DNA from: Deltaproteobacteria bacterium
GTDB lineage: Bacteria; Desulfobacterota; GWC2-55-46; S146-73
Direction of reading: 5' to 3'
NCBI GenBank assembly: GCA_015492355.1
Contig: WGFF01000256.1
Location: 1-7,922 of the forward strand
Length of the DNA stretch: 7,922 nt
In this document: piece by piece, positions 1 to 6,165 of the stretch
Numbering within the stretch: position 1 is the first letter of the stretch
Layout of the letters: each line of letters starts with the position of its first letter
The notes under the pieces: generated by a model
The model's input: only the letters and a program-made list of their open reading frames with translations
Database searches by the model: none
What the model was told of the DNA's origin: nothing
Made by a program: the position numbers and the translations under genes

Positions 1-285
1 CCTTACATATACTATATCCGCATGATCCCCCACCCTTACATCCTTCAAGGTTGCGGGCTTGTTATTGATCCTTATCACAGTGCTTTCATCTATTGCTGCC
101 CCTACTATAAATTCCAAGCCCTTCCAGTTCTTCGTCCTGAGAACTATGGTGTTGGGGACAGCAGTGGTGTCTGTGGCAACAACCTCACCAGATGCCCATC
201 GTGTAATAAACTCATCCGCTGGTGCCTCGCTCAAAAGTACCGTAAGCACCAACAACAAAACAACCGAAAAGACCCTCGTTGCCAT
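1..285 (-). CDS. Secreted protein of unknown function, N-terminal 95 residues (cut by window edge)
   Basis: The frame is open from an ATG at 285 to the left edge with no stop, so the C-terminus is missing. A very good Shine-Dalgarno (GGGAGGTGG) lies just upstream of the ATG. Residues 1-23 (MATRVFSVVLLLVLTVLL then SEAPA) form a typical Sec signal peptide, with a likely cut after the APA, so the product is exported. The mature part (GEVVATDTTAVPNTIVLRT..., then STVIRINNKPATLKDVRVGD) has a beta-rich pattern of 'T-x-I ... L-x-D-V-x-V-G-D'. This resembles small OB-like periplasmic domains such as DUF5666, but that is only a pattern resemblance. It has its own promoter (371-399), so it need not be co-transcribed with the membrane-protein gene behind it. 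Function unknown; that it is a real gene is fairly certain. Confidence 0.75.
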   Translation of the reverse strand, partial: MATRVFSVVLLLVLTVLLSEAPADEFITRWASGEVVATDTTAVPNTIVLRTKNWKGLEFIVGAAIDESTVIRINNKPATLKDVRVGDHADIVYVR

Positions 286-370
286 AAGCCACCTCCCGAC
301 TTTCCTTACGCTAAGAGTTTTTTTAAGGTTCTACCACATTACCTGTGGTCCATAAAGAATCCTTTAATAA

Positions 371-399
371 AAGGTAACAGAGGGCAATGGGGGTGTCAA
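371..399 (-). promoter_or_regulatory. Sigma70-type promoter for the secreted-protein gene
   Basis: On the minus strand a perfect -35 TTGACA (399-394) is followed after 17 bases by TACCTT (376-371). The -10 match is poor (3 of 6), but it is preceded by TGT, an extended -10 TGn motif. Transcription would start near 364 and leave an untranslated leader of about 80 bases. That leader contains a small hairpin (CCACA/TGTGG at 347-333). The gap 286-427 holds no convincing terminator for the gene upstream. Confidence 0.5.
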
Positions 400-427
400 G
401 GGTTTTAATTCCAGAGATTACACAAAC

Positions 428-1174
428 TTAGAGATGCTGTATGTCGTCCTTTTCCTCTTCCTTTGCCATGTTCCCCTCCAGTATCTTTTTTGCCACATCC
501 TTGCCACCCAATCCAAAGGCTATGGCAAGGGCAAGCAGTATCCCACCGAAGAGTATGGAGAAGGCAGCCACCACTATACCGGTTGCCAGGCCCAGTTGTT
601 CGAGTGCCATTGCAAATATGAATATGAGCATAAGGAGACGTACCGCCTCTGCAAGGAGCCTTGAGTACTTAAGCCCTGCATTGACCCCTGCAAGAAGGGT
701 CGCCCTGGCAAGAAAGCTCGAAAAGAGATAACCGAGTATGAGTACAAGGATGGCAGAGAGGAACCTTGGAAGGAACATGAAGAATACAGATACAATGGTG
801 TTGGTCATCTCAAGGTCTATGGAGGCAAGCCCTGCTATGAGAAAGGCTGTAACCAGAAACCAGTAAAATACCAGACTTACAAACTGGGATGGAGGGATTC
901 TCACCTCCCCTTTCTGAAGTATGGATGTAAGTCCCACCTTGTCGCTCCAGTTGTTGAATCCAATGGTATCGAGGAGTTTGAGTGTAAATCTCTGTATTAT
1001 GGAGGCGATTATAAACCCTATCACAAGGATTATGACCATTACAACCAGATAGATAACAAAGGTAAAGAGATTGGTGAAAAAGGTCTTGAGGGGACCTACT
1101 ACCGCACTTAAAAAAGACCCTCCAGGGAAGGAATATCCCGTGGAGAACAAAGATAGGATCGATTCTCTAAGCAT
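428..1174 (-). CDS. Mechanosensitive-channel TM_helix family membrane protein (no MscS beta domain)
   Basis: This is a 248-residue membrane protein with about five hydrophobic helices, at roughly residues 36-60, 98-118, 128-155, 175-195 and 197-221. The ending FGLGGKDVAKKILEG (about 220-234) is the signature of the conserved TM_helix repeat (Pfam TM_helix type) found in MscS-related proteins such as CmpX. It is followed by a short charged tail (KEEEKDDIQ) and no MscS beta domain. It is therefore the short form of the family, whose exact job is not established; a role in membrane tension or osmotic response is inferred. The ATG at 1174 has an ideal AGGAGGT five bases upstream. That site overlaps the region of the TAA stop of the glycosyltransferase gene, with a 13-base gap, so the two are co-transcribed. 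Confidence 0.8.
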   Translation of the reverse strand: MLRESILSLFSTGYSFPGGSFLSAVVGPLKTFFTNLFTFVIYLVVMVIILVIGFIIASIIQRFTLKLLDTIGFNNWSDKVGLTSILQKGEVRIPPSQFVSLVFYWFLVTAFLIAGLASIDLEMTNTIVSVFFMFLPRFLSAILVLILGYLFSSFLARATLLAGVNAGLKYSRLLAEAVRLLMLIFIFAMALEQLGLATGIVVAAFSILFGGILLALAIAFGLGGKDVAKKILEGNMAKEEEKDDIQHL

Positions 1175-1187
1175 AATTGACCTCCTC

Positions 1188-2447
1188 TTACCAGCCTTTT
1201 ACAAGGTAGTCTTTCTGTTTTTCATACTCCATACACAGGTTCTCTATTACTCCCTCTGCCTCTTCGTTGTTGAGATCCCCTACCTCAAGGAAAAATGATG
1301 CGGTCCTTCCGAGATACAGGGGAATGAGGGACTTGAGGAGATGTTCTGTAGAGAGCTTCTTGTGATGGAAAGCCAGTATGTAATCGTATATTATCTTCAC
1401 CCATGTCCTGTTGTCGAGGTGGAAGTCGGGGATTTTCTGTTCCGACACCTCTGCAAGCGCCTGTATGGTTCCCTCATCGAGTATATCCTTCCACACATCC
1501 TTGAGGCTTTCCACACCCAGTTTAAACTGCCCTATCATCTTTTCTATGTTTACGTTTATGGGTTCAACACCCACAAAGTATTTAAAACCGAATGTGGGGA
1601 TGTCTTCTGTGCCTTTTATCTCCTTCCATTTGTTGTAGTGTTTCTCTGTAAGGGTAAGAAGAGAGCCCACCACCTGTACAAACATATCCCTCAGGTCTCT
1701 GCCAGGGTCTTTTGGATCGTGTATCTTTGCACCGAGGTAAGCCTGACAGATCTTAAACCCCCCTGCTATCGCCTCTGTGGTCATCCATATATCTATACCG
1801 TACCGTGCAACATTAGACTCCCATACATCCTGTGAGAGATAGAACTCCGCAAGCTTACCCGAAAAGCCGAACTCCCCTCCTATGGGCTGTCTTATCCTCT
1901 TTCCGTAAAGAGACCTCGTTACAGGGTAAATAATAGAATTTGTTATACTTCCATCGTACTTGTGACGACTGTAAAGGGGAGCGACAAAGTCATACCCCTC
2001 TTTCACCACTGGCACAAGGAGCAGTTCTATCCATTCTGGCGTGATGCTTCTAAGGTCTGCATCCACCACACAACATGCCTTTGCACCCAGAAGAACCGCC
2101 ATCTGAAAGATGGTCCTGAAGGCACTGCCCTTGCCAGGGATGCCGTGATAGGGTGTGGAGATACGGTGTATGGGGTAGATGGGGTGTTCAAGGAAGACCG
2201 TTCGATGGTCGATGGTCGTGTTCTTTACGAGTTCGGGTGTCCCGTCCGATGAGCCACCATCGGAGTTTATTATAACAGACCTGTCCTTGGGGAAGTACTT
2301 GCGGAGCCCGGCATCCACTGCCATGACCACATGGTTTATAGTCCTTGCATTGTTGTAGCTTGCAATGCCCACCACAATGTCCGCAGAACCCAGATCCTTT
2401 ATCTTTTCCTGTGCCTGTTCTGGAAGAAGACTGAAATCTACGGTCAT
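1188..2447 (-). CDS. GT-A glycosyltransferase, mannosyl/glucosyl-(3-phospho)glycerate synthase-like (GT78/GT81 type)
   Basis: This 419-residue cytosolic glycosyltransferase probably transfers glucose or mannose from a nucleotide sugar to glycerate or 3-phosphoglycerate. Visible motifs in order are the nucleotide-binding start IVVGIASYNNA (24-34), NSDGGSSDGT (61-70), PGKGSAF (104-110), the metal-binding DXD in VVDADL (D129, D131), QPIGGEFGF (187-195), YGIDIW (216-221) and KIHDPKDPGRDLRDMF (241-256). From memory, the spacing of DXD, QPxGGE, GID and the His-containing segment resembles mannosylglycerate synthase (GT78) and the related glucosylglycerate enzymes. Length is close to these (about 400). 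The nearby MPGP-type phosphatase favours a two-step route through a phosphorylated intermediate. Donor sugar and acceptor cannot be read from sequence. The ATG is poorly placed: GGAGG (2468-2464) lies 16 bases away and no ATG, GTG or TTG lies between. Confidence 0.75.
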   Translation of the reverse strand: MTVDFSLLPEQAQEKIKDLGSADIVVGIASYNNARTINHVVMAVDAGLRKYFPKDRSVIINSDGGSSDGTPELVKNTTIDHRTVFLEHPIYPIHRISTPYHGIPGKGSAFRTIFQMAVLLGAKACCVVDADLRSITPEWIELLLVPVVKEGYDFVAPLYSRHKYDGSITNSIIYPVTRSLYGKRIRQPIGGEFGFSGKLAEFYLSQDVWESNVARYGIDIWMTTEAIAGGFKICQAYLGAKIHDPKDPGRDLRDMFVQVVGSLLTLTEKHYNKWKEIKGTEDIPTFGFKYFVGVEPINVNIEKMIGQFKLGVESLKDVWKDILDEGTIQALAEVSEQKIPDFHLDNRTWVKIIYDYILAFHHKKLSTEHLLKSLIPLYLGRTASFFLEVGDLNNEEAEGVIENLCMEYEKQKDYLVKGW

Positions 2448-2505
2448 GGAAGTAATGATATAGCCTCCTTTTTGTGAATCTTACAGATCCTCACAGGGGC
2501 TCTCT

Positions 2506-2649
2506 GGTCTCATGGGGGTTCCGTCCCTGATAAGACCCTCTCTGTAAGGTCTCAAAAGGCAAAGCCCCACATTCTAAGCAGAAGATAGCTTCTCTGGCTA
2601 AAACCCGTCTTACAAGCCCACCCAGAATGCCCCGCCTGTGGACGGGGGC
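2506..2649 (-). repeat. Dispersed repeat copy A, possibly an IS200/IS605-like right-end remnant
   Basis: Three blocks recur in the same order and orientation at 4820-4875: GGTCTCAT (2506-2513), a 21-base block at 2548-2568 beginning GGTCTCAAAAGG and ending AAAGCCCC, and the 16-base CGTCTTACAAGCCCAC (2606-2621, perfect match). Copy A has longer stretches between the blocks. One of them includes a small hairpin, AGAAG-CTAT-CTTCT on the minus strand. Beside it is a GC-rich hairpin (2630-2647; CCCCG/CGGGG with an inner CC/GG pair). On the minus strand this reads GAAGCCCCCG...CGGGG, similar to the terminal hairpins of IS200/IS605-family right ends. No transposase gene is present. The repeat is well supported; the IS605 link is inference. 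Confidence 0.55.
2527..2555 (-). promoter_or_regulatory. Candidate promoter for the glycosyltransferase operon
   Basis: On the minus strand TTGAGA (2555-2550, 5 of 6 to consensus) and TATCAG (2532-2527, 4 of 6) are separated by exactly 17 bases. The start of transcription would be near 2520, giving a leader of about 70 bases before the glycosyltransferase. The -35 lies within the dispersed repeat, so the repeat may have supplied the promoter. The 377-base gap makes a separate promoter here reasonable. Confidence 0.35.
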
Positions 2650-2824
2650 TTCGCTTCCTGTCTTATCTACTATTACCTCCCCAGGGGTGACAATCCTATC
2701 CCACCTCAAGGACATCGTCGTACTTAAAACCCCCTGTAACTTTTCTACCCAGCATAATAGATAGTCTCCCACCACGGTAAGAGGGTGATTCATGGGATAT
2801 TATCCCTGTAAAATAAGGGGGGCG

Positions 2825-3652
2825 TCAGGGGGAAAGCCCCTTTTTACAGAGGGCTTCCTTCTTGAGTATATCCATGATGGCAGACCTCCAGCCCTCTGGA
2901 CCCACCCCATCTGCCTTCAGAAGCCCTGGTACATCCAGGGATTCATACCCTCCATCCCCTTTCCTTACAAGAACAGGGTAGTCCACCTCCCTGAGCATCG
3001 GCTCATCGTTCAACCCATCACCCGCTCCGATGGACACTATCTCCCCGTAGAGCTCCCTGTAGAATCCCTTAAGGAGCCTTATTGCCCTGCCCTTGTCATG
3101 GGGACCGAGGATATGGAAGAGTCTCCCCTTGGTAAAGGAAAGCCCCCTTTTCTGTATCTCCTCAACCAGTATCTTCAGCCCCTCCTCATCTCCCTGGAAT
3201 ATAAAAGGCTCCTCAAAATCCCTCATCTTTGCGAGTTCTGCCTCTTCTGTTGAAAGCCCCGTGACCTCAGAGACCTCATCTACACCCATATCCCCGAATC
3301 CAACAAGCCTCAGACCTGTCTTATTCCTTATATCGACAAATGCCCTCCTTACTTCACCGTAGGGTTTGCCGAGGACTACCACACTGTAACCATCCATCCT
3401 TCTATCCCCTGTGGGAAAGGGAAAGTATCCTTCAGGGATGAATACCCCCCCGCCGTTTTCCGATACGAAGGGGTGGTTGTTGGATAGCCTCCTTCTTATG
3501 ACCTCTATCTCCCTTCTCGTCTTGCTCGAACAGAATACAAGGGGTATGTTATGTCTCTTTATGTACTCCACCGCAGGGAGTGCCGCATCAAAGGAGTAAT
3601 CCTCAGGATGGAGCAGCGTACCATCGAGGTCTGTGAATACAACCGGTTTCAT
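2825..3652 (-). CDS. mpgP: HAD-IIB phosphatase, mannosyl-3-phosphoglycerate phosphatase family
   Basis: This 275-residue cytosolic phosphatase of the HAD superfamily likely removes phosphate from mannosyl- or glucosyl-3-phosphoglycerate to give the free compatible solute. HAD motif I is FTDLDGT (nucleophile D8, acid/base D10). Motif II is near FCSSKT (40-45), the conserved lysine is in HDKGRA (K187), and motif IV is GDGLND (D212, D216). The segment RDFEEPF (144-150) and the late GPEGW (251-255) are typical of the MPGP/YedP branch rather than of general Cof-type HADs. The start at 3652 places the motif at the N-terminus and overlaps the antiporter stop as ATGA. AAGGA lies seven bases before it. 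A longer frame begins at 3724, but its extra 24 residues lie inside the antiporter gene and carry no motif. Whether the natural substrate is the mannosyl or the glucosyl compound cannot be told. Confidence 0.85.
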   Translation of the reverse strand: MKPVVFTDLDGTLLHPEDYSFDAALPAVEYIKRHNIPLVFCSSKTRREIEVIRRRLSNNHPFVSENGGGVFIPEGYFPFPTGDRRMDGYSVVVLGKPYGEVRRAFVDIRNKTGLRLVGFGDMGVDEVSEVTGLSTEEAELAKMRDFEEPFIFQGDEEGLKILVEEIQKRGLSFTKGRLFHILGPHDKGRAIRLLKGFYRELYGEIVSIGAGDGLNDEPMLREVDYPVLVRKGDGGYESLDVPGLLKADGVGPEGWRSAIMDILKKEALCKKGLSP

Positions 3653-4659
3653 ATGCGCATCCTTGTGATATAGAGAAGTAATATACCCACAACCCAGACG
3701 ATTATAATCGCAAATGTATCCCATCCCACCCTAAAAGTCTTTTTCCTCTGTGGGGGATAGGTAAGGGCTATCACTGCGATCGATGTCATCACTATCGCTA
3801 TCATGCCAGTCATGACATGGTTTATGGATATGTGCGAGAAGATAGGTCCCTTGGTATAGAATATATCATCCACCGCGAGTACAAGGATGTTGAACATATT
3901 GCTTCCGAACATATTTCCTATGGCAAGGTCATGGGCACCTATCATCACCGCTGCCACTGAAACCACCACCTCTGGAAGCGAGGTGGTCATGGCAACAAAG
4001 ACACTTCCCATGAATGTCCTTCCGAGCCCTGTCTCCTCTGCAAGCCTGTCTGCTATGAACGGAAGCCATGTTGCAGAGCCGACTATAATCAAGGCATTGA
4101 CCGTGTACATGAGTATCGCCCTTTTAAGGGGTACCTCCACGTATATGAAGCTCTCCTTTGCCTTGTGGAGTAGTTCACTCATGGCTCGTTTCTCAAAGAA
4201 GTACACAACCCTGATACCCACGAGATACACACCTATTATAACAGGTGTATAGAGACCGATGTGCCCTATGGAGGGCATGTACTCGTTAAGGAATATGGAT
4301 ATCACCGCTATGCCTATGAGCAATATGCCGAAACTTGCAGAGAGTATATGCCCCCTGCTTGCCCCGAGAAAGATGGGCTTGCGTCTGTCGAGTATGTCCA
4401 TCAGGGCGAGTATGGCAAGGTTGTACATACACGAGCCCATTATGTCCCCGAGTGCGATGTCAGGCACATCCACTATGGCTACGGAACTCACCCCGGTGAT
4501 GAGTTCAGGCAGGGATGTAATGGTTGCCATTAATACAAGCCCGATCCACGTCCTGCCGAGACCACTCTTTTCTGCTATCACATCACCGTATCTGGAAAGC
4601 CTTGAACCACTGAAAACGATGAGTGCGGAACATGCTACGAATTCAAGCCATACAAACAT
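3649..4659 (-). CDS. CaCA-family Na+/Ca2+ (cation/proton) antiporter
   Basis: This 336-residue inner-membrane antiporter, of the YrbG/NCX-like kind, exchanges Ca2+ or another cation for Na+ or H+. It is made of two inverted halves, each with an alpha repeat. The first runs from GLGRTWIG (33-40) through TSLPE (E52) to GDIMGSCMYN (71-80). The second runs from GLGRTFMG (211-218) through TSLPE (E230) to GNMFGSNMFN (248-257). The two glutamates are the expected ion-binding residues. The first half has D72 and C77 where the second has asparagines, so the repeats are not symmetric. About ten membrane helices surround a short charged loop (EKRAMSELLHKAKE, 156-169). Length is normal for the family. 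The ATG at 4659 is the first possible start, because an in-frame TAA lies six codons upstream. It overlaps the phosphatase gene by 4 bases (ATGA), so the two form an operon. Ion specificity is not readable. Confidence 0.88.
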   Translation of the reverse strand: MFVWLEFVACSALIVFSGSRLSRYGDVIAEKSGLGRTWIGLVLMATITSLPELITGVSSVAIVDVPDIALGDIMGSCMYNLAILALMDILDRRKPIFLGASRGHILSASFGILLIGIAVISIFLNEYMPSIGHIGLYTPVIIGVYLVGIRVVYFFEKRAMSELLHKAKESFIYVEVPLKRAILMYTVNALIIVGSATWLPFIADRLAEETGLGRTFMGSVFVAMTTSLPEVVVSVAAVMIGAHDLAIGNMFGSNMFNILVLAVDDIFYTKGPIFSHISINHVMTGMIAIVMTSIAVIALTYPPQRKKTFRVGWDTFAIIIVWVVGILLLYITRMRI

Positions 4660-4819
4660 ACAGTAAGTCCATCCTTAAGGTACCGTGGAATAGCCATCTG
4701 TAAAACCTCTCGCCCACCATACAGTGTCTTGCATCCTCAGAGATGTACTCCCTGAAATCCCAAAAAGACCATATCCATTAGGAGGTCGATCGTTAAACCC
4801 CCACATAGAGTTCACCCGA

Positions 4820-4875
4820 GGTCTCATCCACCGGGTTTCAAAGGCAATAGCCCCCCTTGCGTCTTACAAGCCCAC
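4820..4875 (-). repeat. Dispersed repeat copy B (shortened)
   Basis: The copy has the same three blocks as copy A in the same order: GGTCTCAT (4820-4827), a 21-base block at 4834-4854 beginning GGTTTCAAAGG and ending ATAGCCCC, and CGTCTTACAAGCCCAC (4860-4875). Gaps between blocks are 6 and 5 bases here against 34 and 37 in copy A. Either copy B lost internal segments or copy A gained them. It lies about 200 bases upstream of the antiporter start. Confidence 0.55.
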
Positions 4876-5331
4876 ACTTTATCACACCCGGAGCAGGGCA
4901 TCCTGGCTGGCTCGTAAAAGGGTCTCTAAGACCCCCACACAGGACCCTAAACAACAATGGTCCATATCCCTCCGTGGTATTTCAATCACCCCTCCACTCC
5001 AATCCCTCTATTTAAGCCCATCCTTAGAGTTCTGGAGGTGAACCCCTGAGTTTACATACCCTGCTATTGTGGACGGATCACAGGGCTTGTAAGTCCAGAG
5101 GCTGGCTCACTCCCCTTTTTGACCCCTTGAAAAAGGTTTCAGATGGTCTCTTCTTTAAAATGACATCCAGGGGCTTTATCCGTGAAGTTGGATGTTCCAA
5201 AACGGGTCTACTCCCTTTAGAATGAGCCCACCACTGAAGAGATGGAACTCTCTATGGAAAAAAGACATCTCCTCATTGATAAATATGACACAATACCCTG
5301 GAGATTGCAATACAGGCACTATCTTTAATTG

Positions 5332-5360
5332 TTGATTTTGTATGTTGTAAAATTTAAAAT
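5332..5360 (+). promoter_or_regulatory. Sigma70-type promoter for the amidase-rph-rdgB operon
   Basis: TTGATT (5332-5337) and TAAAAT (5355-5360) are separated by exactly 17 bases in an AT-rich stretch. A second TAAAAT lies at 5348-5353 but has a weaker -35. The predicted start of transcription, about 5367, falls at or next to the first ATG of the amidase, leaving almost no leader. Confidence 0.55.
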
Positions 5361-5367
5361 AATTGAG

Positions 5368-6165
5368 ATGTACAGGTATATGACATACTTTCTTGTGGTA
5401 TGTGCCTCTGTTTTTCTCCCCTCGTGGTGCTGGTCTTTCGATGAGAGTCCCATAAAGGTGATTGTGATAGACCCCGGGCACGGTGGAGAGGATACGGGTG
5501 CCATAGGTCCATCGGGGCTCGAGGAAAAAGACCTCACCCTCGCCATAGCAAAGAGGCTTGCCAGGATTTTGAAGGATAGGCTCGACTGCCGGGTACTCCT
5601 GACAAGGTCGAAGGACGTATACATCTCTCTTGAAGAGAGGACCGCCTTTGCCAACAAGAACAGGGCAGACCTTTTCATAAGCATCCATGCCAACGCAGCG
5701 CGCAGGAAAGGTGCGAGAGGGGTTGAAACCTATTTCTTGAGTTTTGAGGCATCGGATGATGAGGCAAGGATGGTTGCTGCCTTTGAGAACAACATGGTGG
5801 GTATAGATGGCAGGGTATCCGATGGCAAGATAGACGATATAAAGGCTATCCTGTGGGACCTTGTCCAGACCGAGGCACATCATCAGAGCGCAAGCCTTGC
5901 CGAAAGTATCCATACGAGTATTCTGAGGGTTACTGGCGGTGAGAACAGGGGAGTGAAGCAGGCGCCTTTCATAGTGCTTGCAGGGGCAACCATGCCGAGT
6001 GTACTCGTGGAGGTCGGGTTCATAACCAATCCTATCGAGGAAAAGAGGCTATCGCGTAGGTCCTTCCAGAAAAAAATCGCAGAGGCAATATCCGATGGGG
6101 TATTGAGATTTGAGAGGAGATTGAAGGAGAGGGCTGGATATGTTGAACTGCGGGAGGGAAGATGA
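5368..6165 (+). CDS. N-acetylmuramoyl-L-alanine amidase (Amidase_3, AmiC/CwlD type)
   Basis: This zinc-dependent cell-wall hydrolase cuts the bond between N-acetylmuramic acid and the peptide stem of peptidoglycan, outside the inner membrane. Numbered from ATG 5368 it has 265 residues, with a signal peptide at about 1-23 (MYRYMTYFLVVCASVFLPSW). The Amidase_3 domain runs from about 30 to 250: IDPGHGGED (zinc ligand H38), GLEEKDL (E53), SIHAN (H107) and the catalytic glutamate in VEVGF (E215). There is no AMIN or SPOR domain, so it is a single-domain enzyme. The frame extends upstream to a TTG at 5329, but that would put the promoter inside the gene. ATG 5368 keeps an arginine in the signal n-region. 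ATG 5380, with AGG just before it, is the alternative. Its stop overlaps rph as ATGA. Confidence 0.92.
   Translation: MYRYMTYFLVVCASVFLPSWCWSFDESPIKVIVIDPGHGGEDTGAIGPSGLEEKDLTLAIAKRLARILKDRLDCRVLLTRSKDVYISLEERTAFANKNRADLFISIHANAARRKGARGVETYFLSFEASDDEARMVAAFENNMVGIDGRVSDGKIDDIKAILWDLVQTEAHHQSASLAESIHTSILRVTGGENRGVKQAPFIVLAGATMPSVLVEVGFITNPIEEKRLSRRSFQKKIAEAISDGVLRFERRLKERAGYVELREGR

Larger units (their letters stand above)
2448..2824. other. 377-base gene-free gap inside the minus-strand cluster
   Basis: The gap separates the phosphatase from the glycosyltransferase. It holds a dispersed repeat copy (2506-2649), a likely promoter for the glycosyltransferase (2527-2555) and a perfect 6-base inverted repeat, GGGATA-T-TATCCC, at 2794-2806 just after the phosphatase stop. 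A 100-codon minus-strand frame (2491-2793) crosses it. It contains the repeat, has a weak ribosome site and shows no recognisable domain, so I do not call it a gene. Confidence 0.6.
4660..5367. other. 708-base gene-free divergent intergenic region
   Basis: The region lies between the minus-strand antiporter and the plus-strand amidase, so it must hold promoters facing both ways. I see a good plus-strand promoter (5332-5360) but no convincing minus-strand one. It contains dispersed repeat copy B (4820-4875) and a possible third, inverted partial copy (GGGCTTGTAAG at 5083-5093). CAGGGC followed by GGCTGGCTC occurs twice (4894-4913 and 5081-5108). A 105-codon plus frame (4724-5041) and the tail of a minus frame (from 5176) pass through. 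Neither has a recognisable domain or a supporting ribosome site. Confidence 0.6.

Noticed and set aside
22..408. Two overlapping plus-strand frames at the left end
   Set aside because: They lie opposite the secreted-protein gene, which has a signal peptide, ribosome site and promoter on the minus strand.
2491..2793. Minus-strand frame of 100 codons in the gap between phosphatase and glycosyltransferase
   Set aside because: It is translated dispersed repeat and hairpin sequence, without a domain or a good ribosome site; the homologous repeat at 4820-4875 does not keep the frame.
2828..2845. GGGG-AAAG-CCCC-TTTTT on the plus strand resembling a terminator
   Set aside because: Nothing is transcribed on the plus strand here, the stem is only 4-5 bp, and the sequence lies in the last codons of the phosphatase.
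4671..4698. TTTACA-16-TACCTT on the minus strand as the antiporter promoter
   Set aside because: The start of transcription would fall on or after the only Shine-Dalgarno-like AAGGA, leaving no usable leader.
4724..5041. Plus-strand frame of 105 codons in the divergent region
   Set aside because: Low-complexity, proline- and serine-rich translation of C-rich intergenic DNA, crossing repeat copy B; no homology recognised.
5176..5913. Long minus-strand frame of 245 codons
   Set aside because: Most of it is antisense to the amidase, which has clear catalytic motifs; the tail in the gap has no domain or ribosome site.
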